Shown: positions 19,901 to 25,113, counted from the first letter of the stretch. The stretch is 26,018 bases of DNA from Apostichopus californicus (GCA_020650975.1 JAIPMN010003712.1:1-26018); one strand, 5' to 3'. Translations and numbers: made by a program. The notes: generated by a model not told the origin, from the letters alone.

Positions 19901-20696
19901 CCTTTGTTGTTTTCATATAACTAGACCTTGCGTCTATAAACCGATATAGTCCAATGAACCTATCAAGTGCACTCATGCAAGATCTCTGTTTACTGTGGTT
20001 TGAACTGGTTTCTATTATATTGTTGACTGCTTGTTGGTGACCTACGAAACTGTACAAATATTTTATAATAGGTGAAACCTAACAGGAAATTTAGTTCCTT
20101 CAAATCTTGACAATGGATTTTCTTTACCAAACTTTGCTGTGTCATTTACATACTATTCCATGCAGCCATTCTATAAAACAATCCTATCCTATTCTCTGTA
20201 CTTGTATAATATATGCTGTATTTGCATTTTTGGTTCCTCAATGCTTTATATTCACAGCGAATTTGTAAAGTAGATATGGACATGATCGAAACCACAAACA
20301 TTTGCCTATAGAAAACTAGCTGATATCTTAGCTAGAATCGACTTTTTCTTTCTTTGTTTCATTCTTTCTGGAAAATCCCGAAACAATATTTACCTTCTCA
20401 GTTAGAAACGATTATGTACATATTATAAACAGCATGTATATTGGCACACATAGCTCTTGGAAGTAGCATCAATTCACAATTGTCACCACTAGCCTACACT
20501 AATTACTCTGGTTGCCATTTTGGCAATTTTTTAATTTTTTTTTTTAAAACCAAGAAAATTACCATTTCTTATTTTGCAGCCAAATATGCCGATGGAAACG
20601 AATGTTATTCTCAACGTGAAAGGTGATGTGCTGGAAAGGTATGACATCCTCCTGCATGCTCTCGTCGTCACCAAAGAGCAAGGGGACCTCTCGTAA
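1..20696 (+). CDS. CFAP74: CFAP74-like central-pair protein, C-terminal 719 residues over 15 exons (5'-partial)
   Basis: Joined exons: 1-90, 1149-1282, 1899-2175, 2735-2890, 3833-3847, 6424-6542, 8403-8528, 9118-9295, 10131-10241, 14697-14852, 15568-15766, 16696-16908, 17957-18090, 18324-18458, 20580-20696. They total 2160 bases in one open frame ending in TAA; every intron is GT..AG and every phase matches. The protein is a chain of ASH/HYDIN-like beta-sandwich repeats with phrases such as FKLSCKAVGVHTPLELS, VGPTSFEFMVP and CHGPFQVLNAIRNLLPDATH, which I recognise as CFAP74-like. A charged Lys/Pro linker lies at residues about 180-263. In Chlamydomonas FAP74 belongs to the C1d projection of the central pair with FAP46, FAP54 and FAP221, and helps control ciliary beating. 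Known animal CFAP74 is roughly 1600 residues, so a little under half is here. The promoter and start lie outside the window. The family call is from memory of the sequence pattern; another ASH-repeat ciliary protein is the alternative. Confidence 0.85.
384..622 (-). repeat. tRNA-derived SINE, copy 1 (intron 1)
   Basis: Read on the minus strand it starts with a tRNA-like A box (TAGCTCAGTGG, 601-611), then a B box (ATTCGAGTC, 558-566). About 140 bp of body and a tail containing ATACATACATA follow. It matches the plus-strand copy at 16964-17231 over almost its whole length with scattered substitutions. The body holds a short hairpin (CCTGCTTGCAGG). RNA polymerase III promoter boxes are visible, but activity is not shown. 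Confidence 0.85.
655..1069. mobile_element. hAT-type non-autonomous element (399 bp) with 8-bp target duplication
   Basis: The element spans 663-1061. It begins CAGTGGCAGGGC and ends GCTCCGCCTCTG, imperfect terminal inverted repeats of hAT type. The 8-bp direct repeat ACAGTACT flanks it exactly at 655-662 and 1062-1069. Inside are a G/C homopolymer hairpin (1010-1037) and AT-rich sequence; no transposase can be seen. It lies in intron 1, 39 bp from the SINE. Confidence 0.82.
1149..1282 (+). CDS. CFAP74: CFAP74-like exon 2
   Basis: Acceptor ttctccag|TAT, donor GACAG|gtattt. It encodes YVAVQPDDGFGTLLPSE, then TVDIIFSPQKAKDYSFQL. 'Q P D D G F G T L L P x E' followed by 'V D I I F S P' is the G-strand signature of an ASH-type immunoglobulin fold, in which an excess-density cap precedes the final beta-strand. 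Residues 31-74 plus a split Arg at 75 (ag|g). Confidence 0.88.
1301..1440 (+). repeat. Dispersed palindromic repeat, copy A (intron 2)
   Basis: The segment from AATCAAATAAAACTGTTAGC to the core GATCCTAGCAGGATC (1392-1406) and on to CTTCAAAGGCT is shared, in part or whole, with 4801-4856 and with 14216-14385 (inverted there). It begins only 18 bp after the exon 2 donor. On the minus strand the core reads TTGAAGA-A-GATCC-loop-GGATC-AAAACGTC, similar to a decayed hammerhead ribozyme core of the kind known in Penelope-like retroelements. Confidence 0.7.
1528..1672 (+). repeat. Polypurine tract (intron 2)
   Basis: About 145 bases made mostly of A and G, with GAGAGAAGAAAGAAAG and GGGAAGAGGAGAGG. 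It follows copy A of the dispersed palindromic repeat and may be part of that element. The rest of intron 2 (1673-1898) shows only AT-rich sequence. Confidence 0.6.
1899..2175 (+). CDS. CFAP74: CFAP74-like exon 3
   Basis: Acceptor ctcttgcag|G, donor GGAAAG|gtaaac. Completes the first repeat (DFKLSCKAVGVHTPLELS) and opens the second (VVHFAATALEDSSVVSFYI, then TNSHTDGNEFTH). It ends with SLYPAVGTVKPGK, the usual turn before the last strand. Residues 76-167. This is the longest exon here and the one with the clearest resemblance to CFAP74. Confidence 0.9.
2465..2600 (+). repeat. Degenerate short tandem repeat around TGAGGTTNCCAT (intron 3)
   Basis: About five to six loosely repeated units of 23-27 bp, each with 'tgaggt' followed by 'cca' (2483, 2503, 2519, 2538, 2559). 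The copies are weak and the boundaries uncertain. The rest of intron 3 is AT-rich with a poly-A run at 2267-2280 and no gene. Confidence 0.45.
2735..2890 (+). CDS. CFAP74: CFAP74-like exon 4
   Basis: Acceptor taatttcag|AAA, donor AATGAG|gtactt. KTCISVKFSPSLSDKDI finishes the second ASH-type repeat; then a very charged helix begins (REEAVRLATRNLEAKARREY) and runs into DEQAARKNAPDPNE. The helix likely forms a rod or coil between folded domains. Residues 168-219; starts and ends in phase 0. Confidence 0.88.
2909..3065 (+). repeat. 65-bp tandem repeat, about 2.4 copies (intron 4)
   Basis: Units start at about 2909, 2974 and 3036 with CTTTGTGGCATTCAA and include TGGGCCACGCCCACACCTAAAT. The array begins 19 bp after the donor of exon 4. 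Short open frames across it on both strands are repeat artefacts. Confidence 0.75.
3381..3723. mobile_element. Short TIR element (343 bp) with perfect 13-bp ends, hAT-like
   Basis: It begins CAGGGATGTGCCC and ends with the exact reverse complement GGGCACATCCCTG. The interior has two G/C hairpins (ctgggcggggccgcccag at 3679-3696 and a GGGGGAGG/CCCCCTCCCC pair at 3431-3470). No 8-bp target duplication is clear. 'tatacg' occurs just outside both ends but in inverted orientation. It sits about 110 bp upstream of the microexon. Confidence 0.7.
3833..3847 (+). CDS. CFAP74: CFAP74-like exon 5, 15-base microexon (EPDDK)
   Basis: The 15 bases encode EPDDK and are flanked by a good acceptor (gtatcttttag) and a strong donor (AAG|gtatgt). 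Both borders are phase 0, so inclusion or skipping leaves the frame open: PDPNE-EPDDK-KNKKG or PDPNE-KNKKG. The acidic residues fit the charged linker on either side. No transcript evidence is available; it may be alternative, or a chance pair of splice sites. Confidence 0.6.
4801..4856 (+). repeat. Dispersed palindromic repeat, copy B (core fragment)
   Basis: Carries GTGTAAAAGTAAGTTGG, then GACGTTTCGATCCTAGCAGG and ATCTACTTCAAAGGCTT, matching copies A and C. Only the core of about 56 bp is present. On the minus strand GGATCGAAACGTC is intact, but the other half reads TTGAAGT. Confidence 0.7.
5423..5455 (+). repeat. 10-bp tandem TTCCATGTTT, 3 copies
   Basis: Three consecutive near-perfect 10-bp units in intron 5. 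Confidence 0.85.
5925..5996 (+). repeat. 18-bp tandem TGAATTTCAAAGTAAATT, about 4 copies
   Basis: Period 18 with one or two changes per copy. Being a multiple of three, it gives a 62-residue minus-strand open frame with repeated LKFKFT, which I read as an artefact. Confidence 0.85.
6261..6317 (+). repeat. G-rich tract upstream of exon 6 (G-quadruplex potential)
   Basis: Several runs of three to nine G on the sense strand within 57 bases, ending 106 bases before the exon 6 acceptor. In the transcript this could fold as a G-quadruplex close to a splice site; that is inference. Confidence 0.6.
6424..6542 (+). CDS. CFAP74: CFAP74-like exon 6, Lys/Pro-rich linker
   Basis: Acceptor gaaccctcag|AAA, donor CCCGA|gtaagt. 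Encodes a low-complexity linker: KNKKGVKKPKSPGLKGKHS, then a Ser/Ala/Pro stretch and PKPVNPPKPEDILPE. Basic and proline-rich, with no fold expected; a flexible tether between ASH domains, possibly contacting tubulin. The last bases of this exon mark the left edge of a 131-bp tandem array in the following intron. Residues 225-263 plus split Glu 264. Confidence 0.82.
6536..7195 (+). repeat. 131-bp minisatellite, 5 copies, each carrying a copy of the exon 6 splice donor
   Basis: Units start with GAGTAAGT or GAGCAAGT at 6541, 6672, 6803, 6935 and 7067 (period 131-132). Each contains TTGCATAAGAT, AGGCCTGTATACCAGACG, GGTGTAACCTTGGCAACACA and TTATGAGTCATCACAGTCAA. The first copy begins inside exon 6: the exon end 'atcctccccGA|gtaagt' is matched by 'atcctccctGA|gtaagt' before copies 2 and 3. 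Copies 4 and 5 read GA|gcaagt. The array therefore repeats the splice donor five times. The last copy is the most diverged. Confidence 0.9.
7632..7706 (+). repeat. (TCC)n and (CT)n microsatellites
   Basis: TCC repeats at 7632-7668 and CT repeats at 7690-7706 in intron 6. The stretch 7200-7630 shows nothing recognisable; its 82-residue open frame matches no family I know. Confidence 0.85.
7845..8157 (+). repeat. About 31-bp CT-rich minisatellite with higher-order duplication
   Basis: Roughly ten units of CTACACCCCTGGTCCTCTC plus CTCCCATACT, with length variants. A block of about 115 bp containing the 'ctggac', 'cttaatc', 'ctggtc' and 'ctggcc' variants in the same order occurs twice (about 7927-8045 and 8046-8160). 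An open frame of 185 residues runs across it and the following TTA repeat; it lacks any domain and is an artefact. Confidence 0.88.
8158..8254 (+). repeat. (TTA)n microsatellite
   Basis: About 97 bases of TTA/ATT repeat broken by short T runs, directly after the minisatellite and about 150 bp before the exon 7 acceptor. Confidence 0.92.
8403..8528 (+). CDS. CFAP74: CFAP74-like exon 7
   Basis: Acceptor ttcattttag|A, donor TATGA|gtaagt. Encodes ESDDYAAGRSSLLRQFSG, then RFRSYAIPCFIASGIPGD and PGTLPYE. 'F x S Y x I P C F I A S G' reads as the first strand leading into the next beta-sandwich repeat. Phase 2 in, phase 2 out. Residues 265-305 with split residues at each end. Confidence 0.85.
8529..9117. 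other. Intron 7, no gene seen
   Basis: AT-rich intron with an A-rich patch (8641-8656) and a C-rich tract CCCCCTCCCC/CATCCCC at 8864-8900. Nothing else recognised. Confidence 0.7.
9118..9295 (+). CDS. CFAP74: CFAP74-like exon 8
   Basis: Acceptor taatttcag|T; the chosen donor is TTTTAT|gtaaat. Encodes INNTLYLHVHCPEVKPSL, then DFDEVSIGQRLIKTITIQNI and ADTPLDVSFY. 'F D E V x I G Q x x x K T I T I Q N' is the classic N-terminal signature of an ASH/MSP-like repeat. An earlier in-frame donor (GAC|gtatcc at 9284) exists; the later one was preferred because DVSFY-SVLDCHGPFQVL restores the expected strand. Confidence 0.85.
9690..9890 (-). repeat. tRNA-Thr-like SINE or tRNA-derived relic (intron 8)
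   Basis: On the minus strand it reads GTAGAGTGCTGGG, CTTGTAACCCAG and GGTTTGAATCC. That is a 5-bp anticodon stem CTGGG/CCCAG around a TGT anticodon, and a near-consensus B box at 9808-9818. The D-arm region (ATGTCGCATTTC) and T-stem are degenerate, so it is not a working tRNA. The flanking 9690-9797 sequence is probably its SINE body. Confidence 0.6.
10131..10241 (+). CDS. CFAP74: CFAP74-like exon 9
   Basis: Acceptor cttaaacag|TCT with a weak pyrimidine tract, donor AAGTCT|gtgagt. Encodes SVLDCHGPFQVLNAIRNL, then LPDATHTIVVAFEPTQAKS. 'G P F x V L N A x R x L x P x A T H x x x V x F x P' is the middle to end of an ASH-type domain and is well kept in CFAP74. The following intron is the largest of the window (4455 bases). 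Confidence 0.87.
10325..11261. mobile_element. Ginger-like DNA transposon relic with 91-bp terminal inverted repeats
   Basis: The element spans 10329-11257 (929 bp). Its ends are TGTTATG...CATAACA. The arms 10329-10419 and 11167-11257 are inverted copies with only two mismatches in 91 bases. TATA flanks both sides (10325-10328, 11258-11261), fitting a 4-bp target duplication. TGT..ACA ends and a 4-bp duplication are known for Ginger-type elements. The arms are themselves rich in short CG-containing palindromes (ATCGAT, AGCGCT). Only part of a coding region remains inside (10857-11159). Confidence 0.78.
10857..11159 (+). pseudogene. Truncated integrase-type ORF (KRBA2/SCAND3-like N-terminal region) in the Ginger-like element
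   Basis: A 100-codon open frame. It contains SAEKYDAIKSHLLHPS and SHFRHWVKTRNFQIVDLPG, followed by ENVFDVVKGIHVDE. That resembles the region just before the integrase zinc-binding domain in KRAB-A-domain-2-like/SCAND3-like Ginger-derived proteins. No HHCC or DDE catalytic residues follow: the frame ends 7 bases before the right inverted repeat, so the element cannot encode a transposase. The similarity is from memory and moderate. Confidence 0.6.
11262..12165. other. Middle of intron 9, nothing recognised
   Basis: AT-rich sequence with a purine run (11439-11458) and no open frame of note. No repeats found by eye. Confidence 0.6.
12170..13145 (+). repeat. GTAC-rich short-unit array (intron 9)
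   Basis: Nearly 1 kb built from units such as GAGTACACAAGTATAGGAGT and AGTACATGAGTACACAAGTA. It is punctuated about a dozen times by AGGCAACTATGATAGTAC (for example near 12457, 12562, 12648, 12759, 12835, 13131). The palindrome GTAC occurs every few bases. Units vary in number between anchors. The array lacks stops in several frames on both strands, giving repetitive Tyr/Cys/Leu/Val open frames of up to 153 residues that are artefacts. Confidence 0.92.
13146..13805. other. Intron 9 segment between arrays
   Basis: Mostly unique sequence. A short GTACC-containing direct repeat, 'gtaccagtgggg', occurs at 13518 and 13541. The open frame to 13589 has a hydrophobic stretch but starts inside the GTAC array and has no known domain; not annotated as coding. 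Confidence 0.5.
13806..14135 (+). repeat. (AAT)n-rich low-complexity tract
   Basis: About 330 bases of AAT/AAC/AGT trinucleotides with interspersed ATAGGTAT and TAGTTATAAT variants. Poly-Asn and poly-Ile open frames across it are artefacts. Confidence 0.93.
14216..14390. repeat. Dispersed palindromic repeat, copy C, with 102-bp foldback
   Basis: 14216-14317 is an imperfect palindrome: two arms of 48 bp with a 6-base loop at 14264-14269. Each arm carries one copy of the family core (GATCATAGCAGGATC left, TGCTAGGATC right). The right part continues to 14390 with CTCTTTAATGGATAAGCAGT, TTGCTAACAG and a TTTGATTTTGATT tail, the reverse of copy A at 1301-1360. So two copies met head to head, or one copy was duplicated inverted. 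Confidence 0.8.
14697..14852 (+). CDS. CFAP74: CFAP74-like exon 10
   Basis: Acceptor cgccattag|TTC, donor TTCAAG|gtgaga. Encodes FYEVLDIKCATSTLSLVLK, then GQGLQPAVKVSV and DGVLDLGYVLAGEEHTETFK. This closes one repeat ('L x G x G L x P') and opens the next with 'L D L G Y V L A G E'. Residues 403-454, phase 0 on both sides. It joins directly to exon 9 with no missing sequence, which supports one long intron between. Confidence 0.9.
14853..15567. other. Intron 10, no gene seen
   Basis: Contains ATATTCATGAGT/ATATTCATGAAT direct repeats (14868, 14907) and C-rich patches (15305-15320, 15510-15520). No coding sequence recognised. Confidence 0.65.
15568..15766 (+). CDS. CFAP74: CFAP74-like exon 11
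   Basis: Acceptor tcctgacag|CTT, donor CCAG|gtaaat. Encodes LENSSTFAIDYKINLDSL, then a Ser/His loop, FITRDQTQRHYDIGPANYNG, and VFDCIPCQGTLEPG. 'L x N x S x F A I D Y' is the paired strand of an ASH repeat; the loop carrying FITRDQTQ is an insertion within the fold. Residues 455-520 plus split Gly 521. Confidence 0.88.
15781..16390 (+). repeat. 87-bp tandem array, about 7 copies (intron 11)
   Basis: Units begin GTACA at 15781, 15861, 15948, 16036, 16122, 16209 and 16296. Each has ACTAGATTCCTCAAA, AAGTAAGAGTACAAATCC, CATCAGGACTTGTAGTA and GAGTACTTAAGTTTGCA. The first unit is 80 bp, the rest 86-88. The last unit turns into TATGAGTACAGGAAACTATT, close to the anchor of the intron 9 array. The array starts 15 bases after the exon 11 donor. 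Confidence 0.92.
16696..16908 (+). CDS. CFAP74: CFAP74-like exon 12
   Basis: Acceptor tatcgccag|GC, donor TCAG|gtaaaa. Encodes KKADVSVTFRPDHPSELF, then ADVARIELFGKQEGYVLQLK and GAAKTKIMYVTGGDE. 'V S V T F R P D H P S E x F' is the terminal strand pair of an ASH-type domain. It ends with an acidic, probably flexible tail (TPIIEES). Residues 522-591 plus split residue 592. Confidence 0.88.
16964..17231 (+). repeat. tRNA-derived SINE, copy 2 (intron 12)
   Basis: A box TAGCTCAGTGG at 16969-16979, B box GTTCGAGTC at 17014-17022. The body is shared with the minus-strand copy at 384-622, with the hairpin CCTGCTTGCAGG at 17166-17177 and a tail of ACATACATACAC repeats. An open frame that runs into it from exon 12 only reads through the intron. 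Confidence 0.88.
17331..17649 (-). pseudogene. Non-LTR retrotransposon 3' end (reverse transcriptase C-terminal tail)
   Basis: On the minus strand the open frame from about 17649 to 17476 contains CLVSAAPHLWNKLPELIK and SPSYVSFKSTLKTHLF. This is the widespread tail 'V A A P x L W N x L P ... F K x x L K T H L F' of CR1/L2/Jockey-type reverse transcriptases, ending in a stop. About 145 bases of 3' sequence follow, ending in ATT repeats at 17331-17356. The rest of the element is missing, as usual for 5'-truncated copies. Confidence 0.8.
17957..18090 (+). CDS. CFAP74: CFAP74-like exon 13
   Basis: Acceptor gtacattag|CG, donor AAAAAG|gtacat. Encodes EVPQSAAIPVLLTFRALST, then EEKTQPATRQLNVGCVRT and MAVSQKK. 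'I P V L L T F' followed by 'R Q L N V G C V R T' looks like the lead-in to the last beta-sandwich of CFAP74. It directly follows a retrotransposon remnant in the intron. Residues 593-636, ends in phase 0. Confidence 0.85.
18324..18458 (+). CDS. CFAP74: CFAP74-like exon 14
   Basis: Acceptor ttcttctcag|AAC, donor CATAAT|gtaaga. Encodes NGEFFFDNLNTAAVLGFQV, then DPVKGMVDAGNTKKINITW and SPPKGHN. 'G x V D A G N T K x I x I T W x P P K G' is the typical end of a HYDIN/ASH-type domain (turn, final strand, W-x-P-P). Residues 637-681, phase 0 on both sides. Confidence 0.9.
18459..20579. other. Intron 14, no gene seen
   Basis: 2121 bases, AT-rich. Contains a C-run (18566-18583) and a two-copy repeat with a C-rich centre (19114-19340). 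The open frames at 18627-19036 on the minus strand match nothing I know. The acceptor of the last exon is preceded by a long T tract near 20527-20545. Confidence 0.65.
19114..19340 (+). repeat. 119-bp tandem duplication with CCCCCTCC core
   Basis: Two diverged units start GCATGATT at 19114 and 19233. Each contains TTGTAAATTC, TTCTC or TTCTTC, ACTC..CATTCTCT and a C-rich end. CCCCTCC runs fill 19188-19232. Confidence 0.8.
20580..20696 (+). CDS. CFAP74: CFAP74-like last exon with stop
   Basis: Acceptor tattttgcag|CCA after a long T-rich tract. Encodes PNMPMETNVILNVKGDVLER, then YDILLHALVVTKEQGDLS and a TAA stop at 20694. The strand pair 'N V I L N V K G D V' and 'Y D I L L H A L V V T' ends the last ASH repeat close to the C terminus, as expected for CFAP74. 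Residues 682-719. Confidence 0.88.
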   Translation, partial: PNMPMETNVILNVKGDVLERYDILLHALVVTKEQGDLS

Positions 20697-20835
20697 AAGT
20701 TTTCACGTTAAACTGCTGTGAAGAAGGAAGAAAAGAATGTGAAGGTGTACAGGTTGAACGGTGTGGTGTGATAGGAAACCCTAAAATTAAAATGTCTGCT
20801 CTCAGCCGAGAATAAAGCCCTTTCTGAGATCTAAC
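20697..20835 (+). promoter_or_regulatory. 3' UTR with polyadenylation signal
   Basis: A canonical AATAAA at 20811-20816 lies about 115 bases after the stop, so cleavage is expected near 20830-20840. A second AATAAA at 20988-20993 could give a longer 3' UTR. Nothing else is recognised in the UTR. Confidence 0.6.
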
Positions 20836-22600
20836 TAAAGTAACAATAAGTTGTTAAGAATATGTCGTTCTTATGGCCCATGGATCCAACATGGCTCCAA
20901 TACACATTTATCTGTATGTACTCGTCAATTATTGCATCTCCAATTTTCAGCATGGTAAAAAAAAAATATATCCGAAAGTTTCATCAAAATAAATTCCCTT
21001 AAGGTTAATCTCATGCACCCTTAACTCTTACCTTTTGATAAGTATTAATTTATATAACCAGAAAAATCTTGTTAGAGGTTAAATATAAGTGACCATTATG
21101 TTGACTCCCTAGCATAATTCGGCCTATACAGGTGACCTTTAAGTTTGTCTTGGATCAACATCTCAGAGACAGATTGGCCAGCCAGCTGTCATACCTGTTC
21201 AAAACCGGTACACCTCTGTAGGTTCCAAGGCACCAATGACGGAGGTTGAGGTGCCAGTGGTGGGCATTGATTTTCTAGCGGTTGCGAATGGTTCTACTGT
21301 GTTTCAAGTGACAAATGCCTGGCTTGTTTGAAGGGGCCGAAACTGCCGGTTGGTTTATGGGGCCGGTGGCAATTTACACCCCTGATTGGCTAAAGTGGCC
21401 GATTTCCTTTGATAAACCTTCAATCCTCTTCTCACCAGATTCAATTAAGTTGCTTCACCAGCATTTTGTGTGACACGTCAAAACGTTTTTTTTTTGTTCT
21501 TTTCTCTATTCCGTCCAGATTGTCACACTTTACGATGTAGTGGATGAAGGTAGCTTAAGTTACCCAAAATAGTTACCTATTTTTATTTGATTTTTAATAT
21601 ATTAATTATATGAAGATAAGCTCTTGGTGACAGTTAGATGGTACAGATAATTGACAAAATGTTTGATCCTATCTCTTGCCTCGAAATCTGACGAGAAAGT
21701 AACATCCACATCATGTGAGTTATCATATTGTTGATGTTCTCTTCTGCCTTGGGATAAATTTAAGATTTCCATTCACAGGAATTGCTGTGGAATCAGTGGC
21801 TGTGAATTTAAAGTAATATAGCGACATTAGTTATCCTAGGTGTTTTATGCAAATTAATATAATATTAACGGTAAATTGCAGTGACACCAGATCATATGCT
21901 AACATGCAAACATTAATTTGCTAAAATGTAGAACAAATGTGTAATAAGCAATTTTTTTAATATTCTGTTTTTGAATCTTGATGTTACCCTATGAGAGTAA
22001 CTTGAAAGACACAAAAATAAATATTGAAGCAAAATATGGTTGTCTTCATAATTGGGCTAAAGTTCAAAGAGGGGTCAAGGATTCATTCAGGTTATTGTTG
22101 TCTGCACCACTTGTGGAAGAGGGAGGGGGTATGGAAGGGGGCTGGAAGGGGGGGCTGGTGTTGCAGTGACCGTTTTATTGCCAGGGAGCCAAATCACTGT
22201 CCCTGTTCCCAAAGATTGAAAAGTGTTTTTATTAGACAGCAAGATGTTTTGGAGAGGGAAAATGCTACTGCACTAAAAGAAATATTGAATTTCGAAAATG
22301 AGAGCCCTCTGACCAGAATTTGACTTTTAGCATATTTATAGCTATTAAGGAAGAGAATAATTTGCCAGCTTATTTTGGTAAGAACAGTTGCTGAATGGTT
22401 TTAGTTTTTATAAAAATATGACACACACAATAGAGTTTTATTCTTTCCCCCTCTCCCCCCCCCCCATCCCAAACTAGTTGCACCTCTTGAAAAAAGAAAA
22501 GAAAATAAGACAATACCAGTTTTTAACTTGAGGAATACATATGAAGGCATTGGCATTTTTCACTGTTTATTTGGTTTGATTGTAAATTTGTACATTAATA
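20836..22600. other. Downstream intergenic region, no gene seen
   Basis: AT-rich sequence without exon-like open frames or recognised repeats, apart from a GGGAGGGGG patch (22120-22155) and a C-run (22448-22467). The short open frames at 21978-22323 run through low-complexity G-rich sequence and match nothing I know. Confidence 0.6.
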
Positions 22601-22637
22601 AATATATTTCGAAATAATTGCACTATTTGGCTTCTTA

Positions 22638-22771
22638 TTCTTTTCATTGTCGTATGATTGGGGATCCCACACATCAAGGGGCAGTGGAACATGTGACTTT
22701 GACTGATTCTTTTCATTGTAGTACTGTGAAGGCGGAAAATGATTGGGCAGTGGGACATGTGACTCTGACTT
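22638..22771 (+). repeat. 69-bp tandem duplication
   Basis: Two units start TTCTTTTCATTGT at 22638 and 22707 and end with GGCAGTGG.ACATGTGACT. The middles differ (GGGATCCCACACATCAAGGG in the first, GAAGGCGGAAAATGATTGG in the second). Confidence 0.8.
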
Positions 22772-22979
22772 GAAGGGAAACCACCTCAATATTTTCAGAT
22801 AAAATGGATGTATCTTTGTATCACAACTTCTGGTGTGTTTAAATGTTTCTCAACAAAAATGAATATTTTAATTATATACGAAAACTTAAAATGTTCAATT
22901 AACAGGGTGTTGAAAATTTTGTTTCGATATTGCTAACAAATGTGGAAAACAGTTATGACTCAATAAACATTTGTTCTAT

Positions 22980-23137
22980 ACACGGAACAAGGAGTAATTC
23001 ATTATATTTAATTACCATTACTGTGCCTAAACTACACTGTAGATAACAAGGAACTGTATCTACACGGAACAAGGGGTAACTCATAATATTTAAGTACCAT
23101 TACTGTGCCTAAATTCGTTGTAGAAAACAAGGAACTG
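22980..23137 (+). repeat. 82-bp tandem duplication
   Basis: Units start ACACGGAACAAGG at 22980 and 23062. Both contain TACCATTACTGTGCCTAAA and end AACAAGGAACTG. Few differences, so a fairly recent duplication. Confidence 0.88.
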
Positions 23138-24682
23138 CAAGGTAACAGCGTAATAGTTGTTTTCAGTTACTCTGCTGGCGGTTGAGGTTATTTTAACAGC
23201 AAGACTTTGCTTTTCGTAAAGAGAGAGGGGGAGGGGGCGGGGGGGGGGGGGGGTTGGGGGTGGAAGACTTGATTATGACGAAGCATCCAAATGTGTCTGT
23301 ACATGTCTGTGACTGTACATGCGACTGGACTCCTTTTTAGGACATTCCGAGTTGTTCAATAAATTAATGTAGATCAGTTCAGTAGAAGCGAGGGGTATAG
23401 TTCTACAGTAGGCCTAGATGAGATACTCTTACGTTAACATGAAACGGGTGAACTTGTAAAATTACAACATTAGTCCGATGGGGGGAGGGGGGGGGTAAAT
23501 ATGTCCCTTCCAGGTAAGCAATTCATACCTGAGTCCAACTAAGCTTTTCTCTCATTGGGTAGAGGTGGCTAATTGCCCATATTTGTTCCCAATCTTCGTG
23601 ATGTACTGCGCATTCGACATAACCGACCGCAATGTCTAGTGCAGTGGCGCAGATACAGGGGGACGGTTCACGCTCCCCACTTTTCAAAGTGTGTGTGTGT
23701 GGGGGGGGGGGCGGTCCACACCTTTTCGACTACAGAGATGCCCTGAAAGTCAATTCTAAATCATTCTTCTTGGGCACTTTGTATTGATAGTTAAAGGAGT
23801 ACCAGGCAATCAATTGAGCAAGTTTTATTTTCATATACCTCATTAAATATCTTATTTTCGATTTTGTTCTCGAAATTTCGACAAAATGGAGAAAAAAAAA
23901 ATCTTTCCTTAATATTCAAACTTCGGATGATTACATTGAAATTCGTAGGGTTTAGAAAAGTAAGAATTTGCACACAAAATTTCTCTGTCCAATTTGGGCC
24001 ATCGTAGCATCTACGAAACTGCAATTCTTCGGATGAAGACCAAAGAATCTACCGTTAATTTTATATATCTTCCTAGGCTACTGTAGTACCACTGCAGTAG
24101 GCTATGTTATAGGGATACTTCGGGGATACCTGGAAGCACATGATATTGTGTCATTAACATAATTAACTTAACAACTCCGTCAGATCAAAACACAGAAAAT
24201 GGCGGGAAACTAACTTGAACGAGACGTCAACTTGTTTGCTGTTACATTCACCGTAACTCTGACAAATTACGATATTGTTCATAGGAAAGTGCAGTGCACT
24301 ACTATAGGCCTAAAATCCTTAGGAAAAATAACCAACATTTGTGTCAACTTCGCCAGAATTGAAAGAGCTGTCTGTAAATGACAACTATAGTTTCAAAAGG
24401 GAAATGCTCTATCCTGTCTTAATAAAGAAAATCATGAAATCAATAGTTCTTTCCGTTTCACTATCAATCCGAAAATGAAACTATTCGTCATGAATTAACA
24501 ACGGCCAGAGACAGGAAAACGTTAGTGGGGCAGAAATTGGCACGTGGCGTGACGTATCATGTGCCAAATCACGGATCATATATATTTCATTTCCAAATTA
24601 AAGGAATGCAAAAACATTTTCAAAACTTTTGAAAAGGATTGTACCTCGAATGTTCCAAGTTATTCCCATATATTAAAGAGTG
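23138..24682. other. Downstream region with G-rich tract, no gene seen
   Basis: A G-rich run at 23227-23263 has G-quadruplex potential. At 23645-23720 the sequence CAGTGGCGCAGATAC with a GT/G run looks like one end of a further hAT-type element, but no partner end was found. The rest shows no gene. Confidence 0.5.
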
Positions 24683-25047
24683 TTAAACAGCAAGGGCGTA
24701 GGAACCGGGGGGTTGGGGAGCGCCAGCCCCCCCCCCCCCAGTGAAAAATATGGTGGGGCGGAAGTATCATTCCGCCCCCCGCTCCGCAAGTCAGAAAACC
24801 CCTTTTTCATTTCCAAATGAGAAAAAAAATCTCATTTGGAGCACCAAATTGCATCTAAGGCCAGGTGAAAATGCAAAATTATTTACAAAATGGAGTGGGT
24901 GTTGAACTGTGCTATATTGCACCAAATTGCATCTGAGGCCACCTGGAAATGCAAAAAAAATCCAAAAAAAGACCCCTCCCCCAGGCCGGCCATCAGTCTT
25001 CAGCCCCCCCCCACTCAAAAGTACCTTCCTACGCCACTGTTAAACAG
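24683..25047. mobile_element. hAT-type non-autonomous element (349 bp) with 8-bp target duplication
   Basis: The element spans 24691-25039. It begins CAAGGGCGTAGGAA and ends TTCCTACGCCACTG: inverted ends with two mismatches in 14. The 8-bp direct repeat TTAAACAG flanks it at 24683-24690 and 25040-25047. Inside are two copies of CACCAAATTGCATCTRAGGCC (near 24841 and 24919), a CCAAATGAG/CTCATTTGG hairpin (24813-24839) and C-runs. No transposase seen. Confidence 0.85.
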
Positions 25048-25063
25048 TACCCGAAACGCGCGA

Positions 25064-25113
25064 GGGTGTTGGGTGGGGAGGGTGGGGAGTGGGTAGGGGG
25101 GAGTGGGCACGGG
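25064..25113 (+). repeat. G-rich tract (G-quadruplex potential)
   Basis: Repeated GGGTGGGGAGGGTGGGGAGT with at least eight runs of three or more G in 50 bases, just after the hAT-type element. Confidence 0.7.

Noticed and set aside
23645..23720. Possible end of another hAT-type element (CAGTGGCGCAGATAC)
   Set aside because: No matching second end or target duplication found downstream, so only a fragment at best.
24190..24560. Promoter-like motifs (AATGGCGGGAAA, GTGACGTA)
   Set aside because: Short motifs of E2F and CRE type occur by chance; no first exon or CpG-rich context can be seen.
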